Assembly: GCA_009731375.1 (NCBI GenBank) | Contig: BJOX01000010.1 | Coordinates: forward strand, 1,433,352 to 1,475,015 | Length of the DNA stretch: 41,664 bases | DNA from: Paulinella micropora | Taxonomy: Eukaryota > Cercozoa > Imbricatea > Euglyphida | Reading direction: 5' to 3' | Part shown: positions 1-11,031 of the stretch, one piece after another | How positions within the stretch are numbered: position 1 is the stretch's first letter | Layout of the letters: each line of letters opens with the position of its first letter | Position numbers and translations under genes: made by a program | The notes under the pieces: model-generated | What the model saw: the letters and a program-made list of their open reading frames with translations, nothing else | Databases searched by the model: none | Told to the model about the DNA's origin: nothing

Positions 1-59
<59 letters not shown>

Positions 60-90
60 AAAAAGAGAGAGAGTGAGAGAGAGAGACGCC
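1..90. repeat. Poly(A) tract followed by GA-rich DNA
   Basis: The window opens with 57 consecutive A residues and then a purine stretch dominated by GA repeats. It may be a true homopolymer or the edge of an assembly piece. No coding signal is visible. Confidence 0.95.
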
Positions 91-528
91 GTGCGACGCA
101 ATCAATCACAGCCCCCATCGTAGCCAATTAGTCATACGACAGTAATATTGATCCGTGGTAACCTGGGACGACATAAAGGTCCATGCGGTATACTCGTGCG
201 GATTTTAATTTAAAGGTCATTGTGATGATGCCAGTGATATCCGTCCGACTACTTACTCCCTTCAGAGTGTCAGTCGAATTTTTCATATTTTCGTCCACCC
301 AATCCCAGTCTTTATTCAAAAACTTCGGCCGACAATATTCATATTCGCTATCGTATTATTACCAACTTTCACATTATATAGTATCGTATTAAAAATTTCA
401 TAAAGAAAGCTCAATCTAGCATAAAGCAACTGGCCTCTGCATATTATTTGCGAGGACAAGAACCTTGTGTTCTAAGACCTTAAGTCTCGCCTCTAAGTCT
501 TTTGACTCCTCTTTCTCCTTTCTTTCTT

Positions 529-529
<1 letters not shown>
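91..529. other. Stretch without a recognisable gene
   Basis: Mixed-composition DNA with only short open frames under 70 codons. None has a recognisable motif, and both strands are interrupted. I see no splice-flanked coding block, repeat or RNA gene here. Confidence 0.6.
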
Positions 530-569
<40 letters not shown>

Positions 570-579
570 NNNNNNNNNN
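530..579. repeat. Poly(T) tract running into a 10-N assembly gap
   Basis: More than 30 consecutive T residues end three bases before a 10-N gap at 570-579. Several gaps in this window sit beside homopolymers in the same way. Confidence 0.95.
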
Positions 580-614
580 TCGTGCTGAACCATACTTTTT
601 TCTCTCTTCCCCTC

Positions 615-910
615 TCACGCCGTCTGTTCCCCCTCCCGCGGCCTCATAGGCTTGTTGGCCTGTTGGATTGTGGCAGGAGCTAGAGCTGGAACTGGAGCTA
701 ACCCACCAGCCGCCTTCTCCTCTACCCCATCATCCACCTGAGGCTTAGCCGCCTCGACTGGTGGGGTGGCAAGCAATCTTCCTCTTCCACCTCCTCTTCC
801 GCCTCCTCTTCCGCCTCCTCCTTGCTTCCTCCTCTTCTTTTGATCATCTCTTTTCAGAATAGCTTGCATGGCTTGTGCGATCTCGTACTCGGGGCAGACT
901 GAGTGCTGAA
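615..910 (-). CDS. RG-rich open frame, function unknown
   Basis: A minus-strand frame ends at 615 and can be read upstream to about 910, so the ATG near 869 need not be the start. It encodes a basic stretch, then a glycine-arginine block (GGGGRGGGRGGGRGR), then an Ala/Pro-rich tail. RG-rich blocks are common in RNA-binding proteins and in some retroelement Gag proteins, and this could be the last exon of either. A possible splice acceptor (GTAG) lies just upstream near 920. The DNA is CCTCTTCCGCC-repetitive, so the frame may be open by composition alone. Low confidence. Confidence 0.25.
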
Positions 911-1317
911 TCCCCTACCGCATGACTAAAAGCACAAGGAGCCATTTCCCCTTCTTTAAGATGCCTCCTAAGCTTGCATTCCCAGCCCGAGAAAAAAACG
1001 GTAGCAAGCATCAGTTGCTTCTAAAATAAAACAGTGCGACGACAGTCAAATTCTGTGCTGGCCGCTCTCTCTTCACCTCCTCCTCTCTCAGACGCAAGTA
1101 ATATTAGTATAGGGCTGAATCGAATCCCAAAATGGATTCATGTAATACTATGAACGATACCAGCACCTCATACTCTTGCTCTGGATTTCATTGTCGTCCG
1201 TTGCGGCGAACAATGGAATCGATAGCAGCGTCGGAGCTTGTCTAACAAGACGGCCTCCGTATCGATATCTCTATTCTCAGAGGACTTAGCATAATGCGTG
1301 ATGCATCCTCCTCTCTC

Positions 1318-1850
1318 TGTCCTTCTCCTTCTCCAGGACCTTCTCCTTCTCTTTGTCCTTCTCCTTCCCCTCCTCCTTCTCCTTCTCGTTGACTTCTTTT
1401 GCTCCTCCTTCTGAATCTGTTTCTTCTTCTTCTCCTCCTCCTCTTTGTCCTCCTCCTTCTCCTCCTTCTCCTTCTCCTCCTCCTTCTCCTCCTTCATCTT
1501 CTCTTCCTTCTCCTCCTCCTTCTCCTTCTCCTTCTCCTCCTCCTTCTCCTCCTCCTTCTCCTCCTTCTCCTTGACTTCTTCTCCTTGACTTCTTCTCCTC
1601 CTCCTTCTCCTCCTCCTTCTCCTCCTGCTCCTTAACTTCTTCTCCTCCTCCTTCTCCTCCTCCTTCTCCTCCTCCTTAACTTCTCCTTCTCCTCCTTCTC
1701 TTCCTCCTTAACTTCTTCTCCTCCTTCTCCTCCTCCTTCTCCTCCTTCTCCTTGACTTCTTCTCCTTGACTTCTTCTACTCCTCCTTCTCCTCCTCCTTA
1801 ACTTCTTCTCCTCCTCCTTCTCCTCCTCCTTCTTCTCCTTTTCTTCAAAC
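1318..1850. repeat. CTCCTT-type polypyrimidine tract, about 530 bp
   Basis: The plus strand is almost entirely C and T (CTCCTCCTTCTC-type units), broken only by occasional TTGACTTCTT or TTAACTTCTT interruptions that recur at intervals. The interruptions suggest a higher-order repeat. Long open frames on both strands (poly Ser/Pro, Leu, or Glu/Lys/Arg) come from composition and are not called as genes. Such mirror-type purine/pyrimidine asymmetry can form triplex DNA. Confidence 0.9.
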
Positions 1851-3969
1851 CTGTTTGCTGACATGATGTTAGCATGTGGCATGATGATGTAGGCACGTTG
1901 AGTGACCTAACCATAGCACACCAAACAATCACATCCTTCTTCTTTCTCCTTTTGCTAAAAAGCTCTGTAGATCTACGAGTCAAAGATAGACAAGTAGAGA
2001 GGAGATATTAGTGATAGGGTAGAGCAAATGTCTCTGTCCTCTTGATGAAATATTTGTTTGATTTTCGTTCAAGTTTTTGTTTTCACTCCTTCGTCAGATT
2101 TTTCAACATCCCTCCTCTGTTTGCTTATTTCTCTCTCTTTTCTATGCTGTATCTGTTATGAGTAACGCCTACACAACGATAGCAATAGGGAGTCTGGAAA
2201 AGCTCTCCTTCAGAAGTCACACTATGAACGGAGAAGGTTTTAGACTGGTTTTCAGAACACGATCAAAGATATGCAAAAATGCTTTGATGTGTCTGTGAAA
2301 CGATGTACAGAATAGCATAAATTTGAAGGGTAGAGTGCAGTGCACCTGTTCCTTATGATTGTTTGTGTTTTGTGTATGTTCTTTCACTCTTCTGACCTCC
2401 TTCTTCTTGGTCTCTGTGTGAGAACAGCAAGAACGACAGAGAGTCTGTATCTGATGTCTCCTTGTGAGCACACCGATATGGATTTGACTAGAGAGTACGA
2501 GACACCTACTTGAGGCAAATCAAATTCTTTATTTTGTAAAAGAGCTATGAGGGTTCTGTGTTGGAGTATTTGTTTTCGTCTGACGTCCCCGTGTGAGACA
2601 GGTCAGTGAAAATTTGTTCTGGATGCCAGTGTAGCAATGCAGAAAGAAATCACCCTAGTGATGTGGACTCCAAATGTAATGCCCCCAACGATAGCTCAGT
2701 AAAAAGTCAGTAATACAACCAAACACAGTCCTCAAGAATGAGAATGATGTCTCGTTGTAGTAGCTCAGTGAAGCCGAAAAGGAAAACGGCAACAGACCAG
2801 GAATAAAATGGCATCAGGTCCAATCCGGACAAATAATACTAAAAAACAGGCTGGTGCACCTGTCACCAGGAAAAGGGTACTTTTTACCGGCTATCCGGGG
2901 GGTGATGCCTATAGTTTTGATCCATAAATGTGGCTTTGATCCACAAATCATGAGTCATCTATGGATGATCCACAAATGTGGCGGAGGCTTTGATGAGAGT
3001 CTTTAAATGTGGCTCAAGTTGATCCACAAATGTGGCTTTGATCCACCTGTAACACCCACGATATATAATACTACATCATTATTTCGCTCAGTATTAGTTT
3101 TTACGGGAATTCACTCGTGGAAGTGATGATGATTCCTTGTTGTTGTAGTAAATGTATTTTAAGATGAATTCTTATTACATTTCCGGCCCGGGTTCAAGAT
3201 TACTTCCGGTTTTAATGTTGTATTAGGATAAAGGGTATGGGGGGAGCTTGGAAGCTTGGACCCCATAGGGCCTTAAATCCTATATATTTTACACTTAGCC
3301 TGACTGTAACAGTTGAAGTTACCTGAGTGGTGAAGGTTATTAGGATGTAAGTTACACAAAGCTGTGGCATCCTTATTTATTATTATACTGAGTTCGGAGC
3401 CTCTCACATTAATAGCGTTGACCCAAACCTTTTGTAGCAAATGTAGTAACCGTTTGAAGGATAAGGAAAATTTGCAAGGAAATTCCGTGAACATATGTAG
3501 TTAGCTGCCGATCAAAAGTCTCAGTGATTAAATGACCGCGAAGTTTTCACTTAATTTCAATGTACGATTTAATTTATTTAAGTGATTACTTTGAATATTA
3601 CATAAAAGAAAATAAATTTAGGTATGATGGTTCTTGCGTAGTAAGCATTCTTGTATCTAACCAGTAATTTTTTACTTAGTCCCTCCGGCCCGAATTCTTT
3701 TTCGTAAAAGGGGGTTGTCAGCGTGTTTAACGCTAATAACTTTTTTCGAACCGCTCGGTGGTTGAGAGGTGGACCTGCTCCAATTTCTGGTCTGTTCGTT
3801 GTCCACCTTGCTTTTTTTCCACTGATTTTTTGTGCATAGGGGCACCTGACGTTTACTGCTTACCATGATGCGCAACTCGCGTTCAGCATCACAAGTAAAA
3901 CCTAAAATTGGGACTTTGGACTGAGGTCAATATGATGATCCAAACTGTCGATGTTTAATCCTTCCTGGG
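1851..3969. other. Non-coding stretch, no gene recognised
   Basis: Ordinary-composition DNA with no frame above about 85 codons and no recognisable motif. It contains a cluster of GATCCACAAATGTGG-like repeats at 2915-3050, annotated separately. A sequence starting TGTAACACCC at about 3050 resembles an LTR start, but no matching second copy is visible. Confidence 0.55.
2915..3050. repeat. Cluster of GATCCACAAATGTGG-like direct repeats
   Basis: The motif GATCCACAAATGTGG, or close variants, occurs about six times within 135 bp with irregular spacing. Each copy contains the short inverted repeat CCACA/TGTGG. A degenerate minisatellite is the simplest reading. Binding sites for a factor are possible but unsupported. 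Confidence 0.7.
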
Positions 3970-5237
3970 GACCGTTTGTCTCGCCCGACAAATGTCCCCA
4001 AGGCAATTTACACTCCCTCCGACTTTAGAGACAGCCAACGAAAAAGAAAAGTCCCGCCAACAACCGAAAACAGCTCCTCTGACGGTTCAAAAAAACCAAA
4101 CCAGGAACTGCCGTCCGACTCAGACTCTAGTCGTAAACGTACTGTTGATTTGTCAAATCTGTCCAACTTGCCCAGTGGCAGCGCTAGACAATGGCATAGG
4201 CTAGTTTTTGACGCAGTTTTCGCCAAGTTGAGGGGTTGGGCGTCGTCAGATAAGGGTAGTTGGTGCATCAAACAGCAAGTGCCTGTTTCTTTCAACCTGT
4301 CCTCATTCAAACGTGCTTTCATGACCCCACCTGCTCTTGCACATAGCATAGAGATCACTCACAACACACCCCACCGCTTTGGCATCCATATCCTGGATGC
4401 ATCTGCTTTCGGTAACTTGTTACTGAAAGCAGATGCATCTATGACATATAGATGGCATAAACAAAGTAAAGCACAACATTTGAGGTTTGGAGAGGGGAAG
4501 AGAAAGCTGACACAAAGAGAGATAAAAACATGGGAGAGACAGCACCCAGGACAGACAGCACCCACAGACACCAACACAAAACATGGATTCAAACTTTTTC
4601 TCACAGAACACAAAGACATATGCATAGACAGACCGATAGAAACAGCAGAAGACATCGCACAAGACCAACAAGAGGGGGCACAACACACACACTACATTGT
4701 GAGGGTATAGGCAGTGGAGGGTAGCAAAGTACGTGAGAGAGCATAGCAAACCAGAGAAAGGAGAGAAAGTCATGGTAGTTTGGGAGGGGGCAGTAGGGAG
4801 AGAGCTCACACCATATTCGACATTCCTGCCTGCCCGCCTTGTAAATGTTAATGAATTAGAGCCTGACAAGGCTCCCAAGTGGGCATGGAAACATGCCCCT
4901 TGGGAATCCGATGACGAAGAAGAGAAGGAAGCTTTCTCTCTTCATCGTCATCGGATCCTCCTCCCTTTTTCTATGCATATTACATATGCAAAGAAAAAGG
5001 GGGAGGCTTGTCAAGGGGAGAGGTGAGAAGTTTACCAGAGACAGTGAAAGAGTTTGTGAAGGTGTATGAGAGAGAGAGAGCAAGGGGAGCAAATTCACAC
5101 ACACGACATGCAATTAAGCATAACTGCATCTAAAATGTGGTTTCAGGGGGAAGAGGCACCAGAAAAAGAAGACTCAAGCGATGACGAGCCACTTGTGGCT
5201 CCTCCTCTTCGTGTTGAATCTTCTTCTTCTTCTTCAT
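3970..5237 (+). CDS. Unrecognised multi-exon gene with acidic, Ser-rich segments
   Basis: Three protein-like blocks in the same direction suggest one spliced gene. Block 1 (about 3970-4411) is open from upstream without a clear ATG. It carries a KRKVPP basic patch, a Ser/Asp-rich segment and a hydrophobic/aromatic region (RQWHRLVFDAVF), and ends at a good donor (TTCG then GTAACT, 4412). Block 2 (about 4770-5028) encodes KVMVVWEG..STFLPARLV, then an acidic ESDDEEEKE segment, with a donor-like AG/GTGAGA at 5028. Block 3 (about 5147-5237) starts after TTTCAG and encodes a DSSDDEPLV segment ending in poly-Ser and a TGA. Phases between blocks do not all agree, so the intron model is incomplete. 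I do not recognise the family. The exon ends coincide with strong palindromes (separate entries). Confidence 0.4.
4396..4439. repeat. Near-perfect 44-nt palindrome over an exon donor site
   Basis: Arms of 15 bp (4396-4410 and 4425-4439, starting GATGCATCTGC) pair perfectly. After a single mismatch, an inner GTAAC/GTTAC stem closes on a 2-nt TT loop. The proposed splice donor of the surrounding gene (G/GTAAC at 4411/4412) lies inside the stem, so exon end and intron start would pair with each other. Confidence 0.9.
4874..4904. repeat. Palindrome with a GAAA loop (first of three abutting)
   Basis: CCCAAGTGGGCATG (4874-4887) pairs with CATGCCCCTTGGG (4892-4904) around a 4-nt GAAA loop with one bulged T. 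It is directly preceded by a weaker pair, GCCTTGT (4836-4842) and ACAAGGC (4866-4872). Confidence 0.9.
4906..4956. repeat. 51-nt palindrome centred on AAGCTT (second of three abutting)
   Basis: ATCCGATGACGA (4906-4917) pairs perfectly with TCGTCATCGGAT (4945-4956). The inner purine/pyrimidine segments are also largely complementary around a central AAGCTT. It overlaps the acidic coding segment of the surrounding gene. Confidence 0.9.
4957..5006. repeat. 50-nt palindrome with a 3-nt loop (third of three abutting)
   Basis: CCTCCTCCCTTTTTCT (4957-4972) pairs with AGAAAAAGGGGGAGG (4992-5006) with one bulge. Inside it, TGCATAT (4974-4980) pairs with ATATGCA (4984-4990) around a TAC loop. It begins at the base after the previous palindrome ends. 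Confidence 0.9.
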
Positions 5238-6391
5238 GAAGTTCTTCTTCTTCTTCTTCTTCTTCTTCTTCTTCTTCTTCTTCTTCTTCTTCTTCTTCTT
5301 CTTCTTCTTCTTCTTCTTCTTCTTCTTCTTCTTCTTCTTCTTCTTCTTCTTCTTCTTCTTCTTCTTCTTCTTCNNNNNNNNNNNNNNNNNNNNNNNNNNN
5401 NNNNNNNNNNNNNNNNNNNNNNNNNNNNNNNNNNNNNNNNNNNNNNNNNNNNNNNNNNNNNNNNNNNNNNNNNNNNNNNNNNNNNNNNNNNNNNNNNNNN
5501 NNNNNNNNNNNNNNNNNNNNNNNNNNNNNNNNNNNNNNNNNNNNNNNNNNNNNNNNNNNNNNNNNNNNNNNNNNNNNNNNNNNNNNNNNNNNNNNNNNNN
5601 NNNNNNNNNNNNNNNNNNNNNNNNNNNNNNNNNNNNNNNNNNNNNNNNNNNNNNNNNNNNNNNNNNNNNNNNNNNNNNNNNNNNNNNNNNNNNNNNNNNN
5701 NNNNNNNNNNNNNNNNNNNNNNNNNNNNNNNNNNNNNNNNNNNNNNNNNNNNNNNNNNNNNNNNNNNNNNNNNNNNNNNNNNNNNNNNNNNNNNNNNNNN
5801 NNNNNNNNNNNNNNNNNNNNNNNNNNNNNNNNNNNNNNNNNNNNNNNNNNNNNNNNNNNNNNNNNNNNNNNNNNNNNNNNNNNNNNNNNNNNNNNNNNNN
5901 NNNNNNNNNNNNNNNNNNNNNNNNNNNNNNNNNNNNNNNNNNNNNNNNNNNNNNNNNNNNNNNNNNNNNNNNNNNNNNNNNNNNNNNNNNNNNNNNNNNN
6001 NNNNNNNNNNNNNNNNNNNNNNNNNNNNNNNNNNNNNNNNNNNNNNNNNNNNNNNNNNNNNNNNNNNNNNNNNNNNNNNNNNNNNNNNNNNNNNNNNNNN
6101 NNNNNNNNNNNNNNNNNNNNNNNNNNNNNNNNNNNNNNNNNNNNNNNNNNNNNNNNNNNNNNNNNNNNNNNNNNNNNNNNNNNNNNNNNNNNNNNNNNNN
6201 NNNNNNNNNNNNNNNNNNNNNNNNNNNNNNNNNNNNNNNNNNNNNNNNNNNNNNNNNNNNNNNNNNNNNNNNNNNNNNNNNNNNNNNNNNNNNNNNNNNN
6301 NNNNNNNNNNNNNNNNNNNNNNNNNNNNNNNNNNNNNNNNNNNNNNNNNNNNNNNNNNNNNNNNNNNCCCCCCCCCCCCCCCCCCCCCCCC
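5225..6391. repeat. (TTC)n, 994-N gap, poly(C)
   Basis: A (TTC)n run of about 140 bp directly precedes a sized gap of 994 N (5374-6367), which is followed by 24 C. Nothing can be said about the gap. Open frames that read through it are artefacts. Confidence 0.95.
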
Positions 6392-6449
6392 TGCTCCTTT
6401 CACTCCTAATGCTAACTATTCAGACTCAGTAGGAATATGCACTGCGTAG

Positions 6450-7195
6450 TAAACATACGGTGTAGTTGTTATACATATTCACACACCACTGGTATACTAA
6501 TAAAATAATATTACCGGCAGCTTATTCAGCGTGTGTTCTAAGTCGTTGCAGCATAAAACCGGTTTTGAAACATATATTCAAGTGGAATAATACGGTCAAG
6601 TGAGTAAAAAAAGTCACAGCATTAATATTAATTAAAAATAATGCATGTAGTTCTTATATATACTCGTGACACACCACTTGCTATATTTATGAAATAATAT
6701 TACCGGCAACTTGTTCAGCATGTGCTTGAACTTGAGCAAGCATAAAACCGGTTTTGAAACATAGAGTCTAGTGGAGTAATACGGAAACTCGACAGTTACT
6801 GTAAAAAAAAAGTCAGTATTAATTAAAAACAATGCATGTAGTTATTATACATACGCACACACCACTTGCTATATTTATGAAATAATATTACCGGCAGCTT
6901 GTTCAGCTTGTGCGTGAACTTGAGCAAGCTTAAAACCGGTTTTGAAACATAATGTTCCTAGTGCATCATACTGTCAAGTGAGTAAAAAAAAGTCACAGTA
7001 TTAATATTAATTAAAAATAATGCATGGAGTTGTTATACATACACACCACTTCCTATACTTATGAAATAATATTACCAGCAGCTTGTCCAGCATGTGAGTG
7101 AACTTGAGCAAGCATAAAACCGGTTTTGAAACATAATGTTCATAGTGCATCATACTGTCAAGTGAGTAAAAAAAAGTCACATGCCATTAAATATT
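6450..7195. repeat. Four tandem copies of a ~188-bp AT-rich unit
   Basis: The landmark TTACC(G/A)GC recurs at 6511, 6700, 6888 and 7072, giving periods of 189, 188 and 184 bp. Each unit contains AATAATATTACC, then a GCTTGTTCAGC..GAGCAAGC imperfect inverted repeat, then the 12-bp palindrome AAAACCGGTTTT followed by GAAACATA, then GTGAGTAAAAAAAGTCAC or a close variant. Copies are roughly 85-95% alike by eye. The array lies just downstream of the minus-strand transposase-like gene and may be its subterminal repeat region, which is inference. Confidence 0.9.
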
Positions 7196-7276
7196 AATAA
7201 CTAATACTGCACGGCCGGACGATATTAATAGCAAATATTAATGTATTAATGTAATTCAGAAGGAGAGCACATATAT

Positions 7277-9240
7277 TTAATTATTTACAATAACTGCACT
7301 ACGATTGTTTCCGGACGCTCCACTACGAAGTCCCACGTCTCGCCTGGCTCCCGGCGATCGTTGGTGCAAGTGCGCTCCAATGATGTGGCGCAGCATGCGG
7401 CCTTCTTGAACGAAGGCCTGGCCGCACCACGAGCACACAAACTTCTTCTTCCGCACCACCACTCCCTTCTCTACCAGCAGGCGGGCGACGCACTGCTTAG
7501 TCATCATCTCCATCAAGGACTGAGTGTTGGAGCGGAAAAAGTTTTGGCCTAGATTCGAGGCCCAATAAATGGATCTATGCCTACAGAGACACTCTGACGT
7601 ATGGCAGGAACACCAATGTATATATGGAGTAATAATGTTCAAATAAGTGGGCACCCGCATAACATCCTGCCACTTCACGTTACGCAGCCCATCCCCGATG
7701 TTAGGGTCACGCACAGGCTGTTTGGTTTTCGAGTCACGTACAACTGCTTCGGCATGATTGGTGTTGGTGTTGTTGCCTCTCACGTACCACTCCCCCGACT
7801 TCACCTTGTGGTGAAGGGGCTGCGCACTTGTTTCTGTTAAGAGGAGGAAAATCAAGATTGTATATTCCTGCCATTCCCACGCCTGCTGATCTGAAAAGCA
7901 AGTGTCTGGGTTGTTGAGAATGACCCACTGGCAATGCCAGGCGTTCCAGAAAGCTTTAATCCTGTCCCACCTGCATATCTTCATCAAGGATGAAAATTCC
8001 ACCTTGCCCTCTAAAACCTGATTAAATAGGCGGCGTAACACTAGTCCTTGTTCGTGCCCCTTGAACTCGAAAGTCTTGGCCCCGTTGTCCCCCTTAGTTA
8101 TGATGATGATGACTCCGAACACTCCGCAGCGTGCAGTATATGGTCCAGACGCAACGCTCTGTCCTCAGGTCTTTTGGGGGCATCGTCTTGCCCCTCAAAG
8201 GGCCAAAACACTTGACACTGCCCCTCCATGATCTCCTTGAGCAACTTGCCAAAGAAGCGTCCATGCACACGTAACATGATCATGATGTGCAGCAAGTCCG
8301 GTATGATGTCCATAACTTCAATAAACCAAAACAATGACTCCTCCCTTCTCCTCCTGTCTTGATCATCGTGGTTACGGTACCGCGTTACAGGCCACCTCTT
8401 CCTTAGGTTTCCTCTCTCATTCCTAGTACACTTACAATAAAGACAGAAGTATGTACTATTTGCGTCTTTATGTCCAGAGACATGTCCCCTATCTGCAGAA
8501 ATCTAACAGGGATTGTCTCGTCCAATGACGGGCAATGCCAGCCCGAGAGGCGCAAGGCAGCCATGTCCTTTAACTATTCTTTAGCATGGTGCCTTTTATG
8601 TGTGGATGGTTGCTAACAGCTAATAATTCTGTCACTACTTTCTCACTAGCGTTATGTTGCATCATATACAATAACACTCTGTCTACTGTCTCCCTAATTT
8701 CATCAGCTGTGGGCTCGTCTCTCTCTACAAAGCTATCAAATGCGCTCCCAAACTCTTTCATCGCCTCCTCCTCTACCTTTCTAAACCTACTGTGTGTCTC
8801 TGCCTGAAACCTAAGCTCCTGTATAACTGTCTTCTTTTCTTGCCTCTTACCTTTCTCGTTTTTCTTTTCCTAACCTCTGGTGTCGCAAGTGCGCAGTAGT
8901 CTTTGTGGTCTCTCTTGTGTTGTGTGCATGTCTGTCTACCGTCTGGTGATGTGAATGTGTTGACTATTCTATGGCTTTGCGGCACTCCTAATCTATCTTT
9001 CTCTACATCTACACTCTCCTCCCTCTCTGTCTGTCCCTCCTCCTCACTCTCTGGTTCTGTCTCTTCATCTTTCTCTTCCTTTTGCTTCCTTCTTGTCTCT
9101 TGGGTCTTAAGTCTCTTTGCGGCTTTCTCAACATTGTTCACCCGGTTAGACTGTCTTTTGGCAGTGTCTGAAGTGGCAACACGCTGGTGTCCCTTGTCCC
9201 TTTTGCCCCAGCCCTTCTTTTTCTTTTTCAGTGGCATCAC
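7277..9240 (-). CDS. Zinc-finger, DDE-transposase-like gene (probably disrupted)
   Basis: A run of coding blocks on the minus strand starts at an ATG at 9240 (MMPLKKKKKGWG, basic then acidic). Block 1 ends at 8851 at a CGAGAAAG/GTAAGA donor. Block 2 (8575-8818) resumes in another frame, implying a 32-nt intron or a frameshift. Block 3 starts at 8492 after an 82-nt GT-AG intron and contains GHVSGHKDANSTYFCLYC (CxxC) and PDLLHIMIMLRVHG (DxLH), stopping at 8098. A last frame (8122 to 7277) overlaps it out of phase, encodes FKGHEQGLVLRRL and ends with a C2H2 finger (CSWC..H..H, about 7360-7430). A CxxC followed by D-x-LH recalls RAG1/Transib- and CACTA-type transposases, but I could not place all catalytic residues. 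The frame change near 8100 suggests decay. Confidence 0.45.
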
Positions 9241-10929
9241 GACTTAGGAAGGAGGACATGTCATTGAAAACAGCGTTGCGAGCTTTAAAAACTTGGTGGG
9301 ATCACGGGAAATGGCTTGTCGTTTCCTATTATGTCCCTGCGGACCGGCGTGAACATTTGTTAAAAAAGTTGAAAAAGGAGGCTGCGATCTAGTTCCGAAC
9401 CACAAGCTTTAAAAAAAAAGTAAAGCTGTAGATAGAAAGATCACAACTTAAACTGATACTCACACTAGTTTCCAGTAATTTTCATTAACATGTGCAATAA
9501 TGCTTTTTTGAAGAAACCTTACTGAAACAGAACGTCTTCTCTTTAAATATGTAGTATGTAATCAATTCATAACATAATATTGATATTTTTTGTGTACGGA
9601 GGTTCAGTTCAATATCTGCATTAGTAAATTTAAAAAACAGTATTAAAAAATCTATTTTAGTTTGAACGCAGATTTGCGCCCCGATTTCACTGCGTTTATT
9701 TACATGCTAACTACATATGAATTTAGCAGTTTTTCCCGCGACTTGGAATTTATGGCATAATAAGGGAAATTACACTTATGTGTTGTTGTTTGTATATAGG
9801 TATGCTTTGGCATTTGTGCAGGTTACGAACGTAACGCATCGTGTCAGTTGACTCGTGTCAAAGATGCACTCAGTTTATAATTGTTTTCCCCTCCGGCTTA
9901 TTGTTTGTGTTTAATTCTGACTTCACTTTCTACTATTGAAGTGGAGGTTAGCTTTGAACCAGTCGTGTTCATTAATAAATTCTATTTTTTCCTTGAGTTC
10001 GTAAGGGTAAGACCAAGTGTCTTATTATAATATTAATACATTTGGAGTCACATTGCGTTTTTCGAACTCATAGGATTAAATGGAATTCGGAACGATGTGA
10101 CGCACTCTCTGGGAACAAGCTCCTACCACTGTTGTGACTGTGTCTTGATGAGGGTGTCAAGTAGCTTCTCAACTATCAGTCAGTACTCTGTGATAGTCGT
10201 GTGAGATAGTGCTTTCAGTTGTCAAAGGAAAGGGAAACTGAAGGTGGTAAGGGGGGTTTTGGAGATCTACAGGAAAGGACCCTGATCCGAGTCGAAACTT
10301 AGTCCTTGACAACTAGGAGTTAACATGTCAACGGCCGCGACATACGATCCTTACAAGGATCAGTGTGCTCAGACGTTGCGTGGGAAGGCTGTAGGGGAAT
10401 TTCTACTACATGGAAACTAAACTGTCGTTCGGCTCCACACCTCTGTGACGGTTTTTTGTCACGAACGGTTTCAACTTGAAATTATTTTAAGTAAAGTTTG
10501 ATCTGATTTAGAGCCTGGCTCAGACGCAGTTTGAAGATTACAGTACAGGTAATACTTGAATTTATATATGTTAATTTGAATTCCGGTCAATAGCTCAGAA
10601 TCTGGCTTTTAATTCAAATTCTGGTTTTTAATTTGAATTCTATGGTTCATTTGCTCACTTGAATATCCTCCGCTCTAAAACCAAGACCGGAAGCAAAAAA
10701 AAAAGCCTTGTCGAATGCAATCATGGCATTCCTCTCTCTCTCTCTTACTCTCCAGAGGTTCTGTTATACATAGACCGTTCAGTCCTCAACATTGTACAAA
10801 TTAGCGATCCGACAGCTGCCGTCTCACAATCGAGCAAATCAGTCGTCGGATGCCAAGTCCTCGGACTGCCCATGTCGCCTATACATACATACGTACATGC
10901 ATACATACATGCATAGTGACTTCCGAGAG
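9241..10929. other. Intergenic stretch without a recognised gene
   Basis: No frame over about 85 codons, no motif and no tandem repeat beyond a few TTGAATTC(C/T)GG-like repeats at 10560-10640. It separates the 5' end of the transposase-like gene from the 3' end of the universal stress protein gene. Short ATAC microsatellites appear near 10890. Confidence 0.6.
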
Positions 10930-10930
10930 A

Positions 10931-10994
<64 letters not shown>
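10930..10994. repeat. (GA)n microsatellite
   Basis: About 32 uninterrupted GA units lie just downstream of the universal stress protein stop codon, probably in or beyond its 3' untranslated region. Confidence 0.95.
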
Positions 10995-10996
<2 letters not shown>

Positions 10997-11031
10997 GTGC
11001 GTTCGGTACCTAGTCTGATCTGAACTGGTCC

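Noticed and set aside
3050-3290. LTR beginning TGTAACACCC
   Set aside because: Only the first bases look LTR-like. No second copy, primer-binding site or adjoining pol gene is visible.
5181-6449. Long frames reading across the 994-N gap
   Set aside because: They consist of repeat translation plus unknown residues. Nothing supports a protein.
6500-7085. Rolling-circle virus origin (TAATATTAC)
   Set aside because: No GC-rich stem flanks the nonamer and no Rep-like protein is visible nearby. AT-rich tandem DNA makes the match unremarkable by itself.
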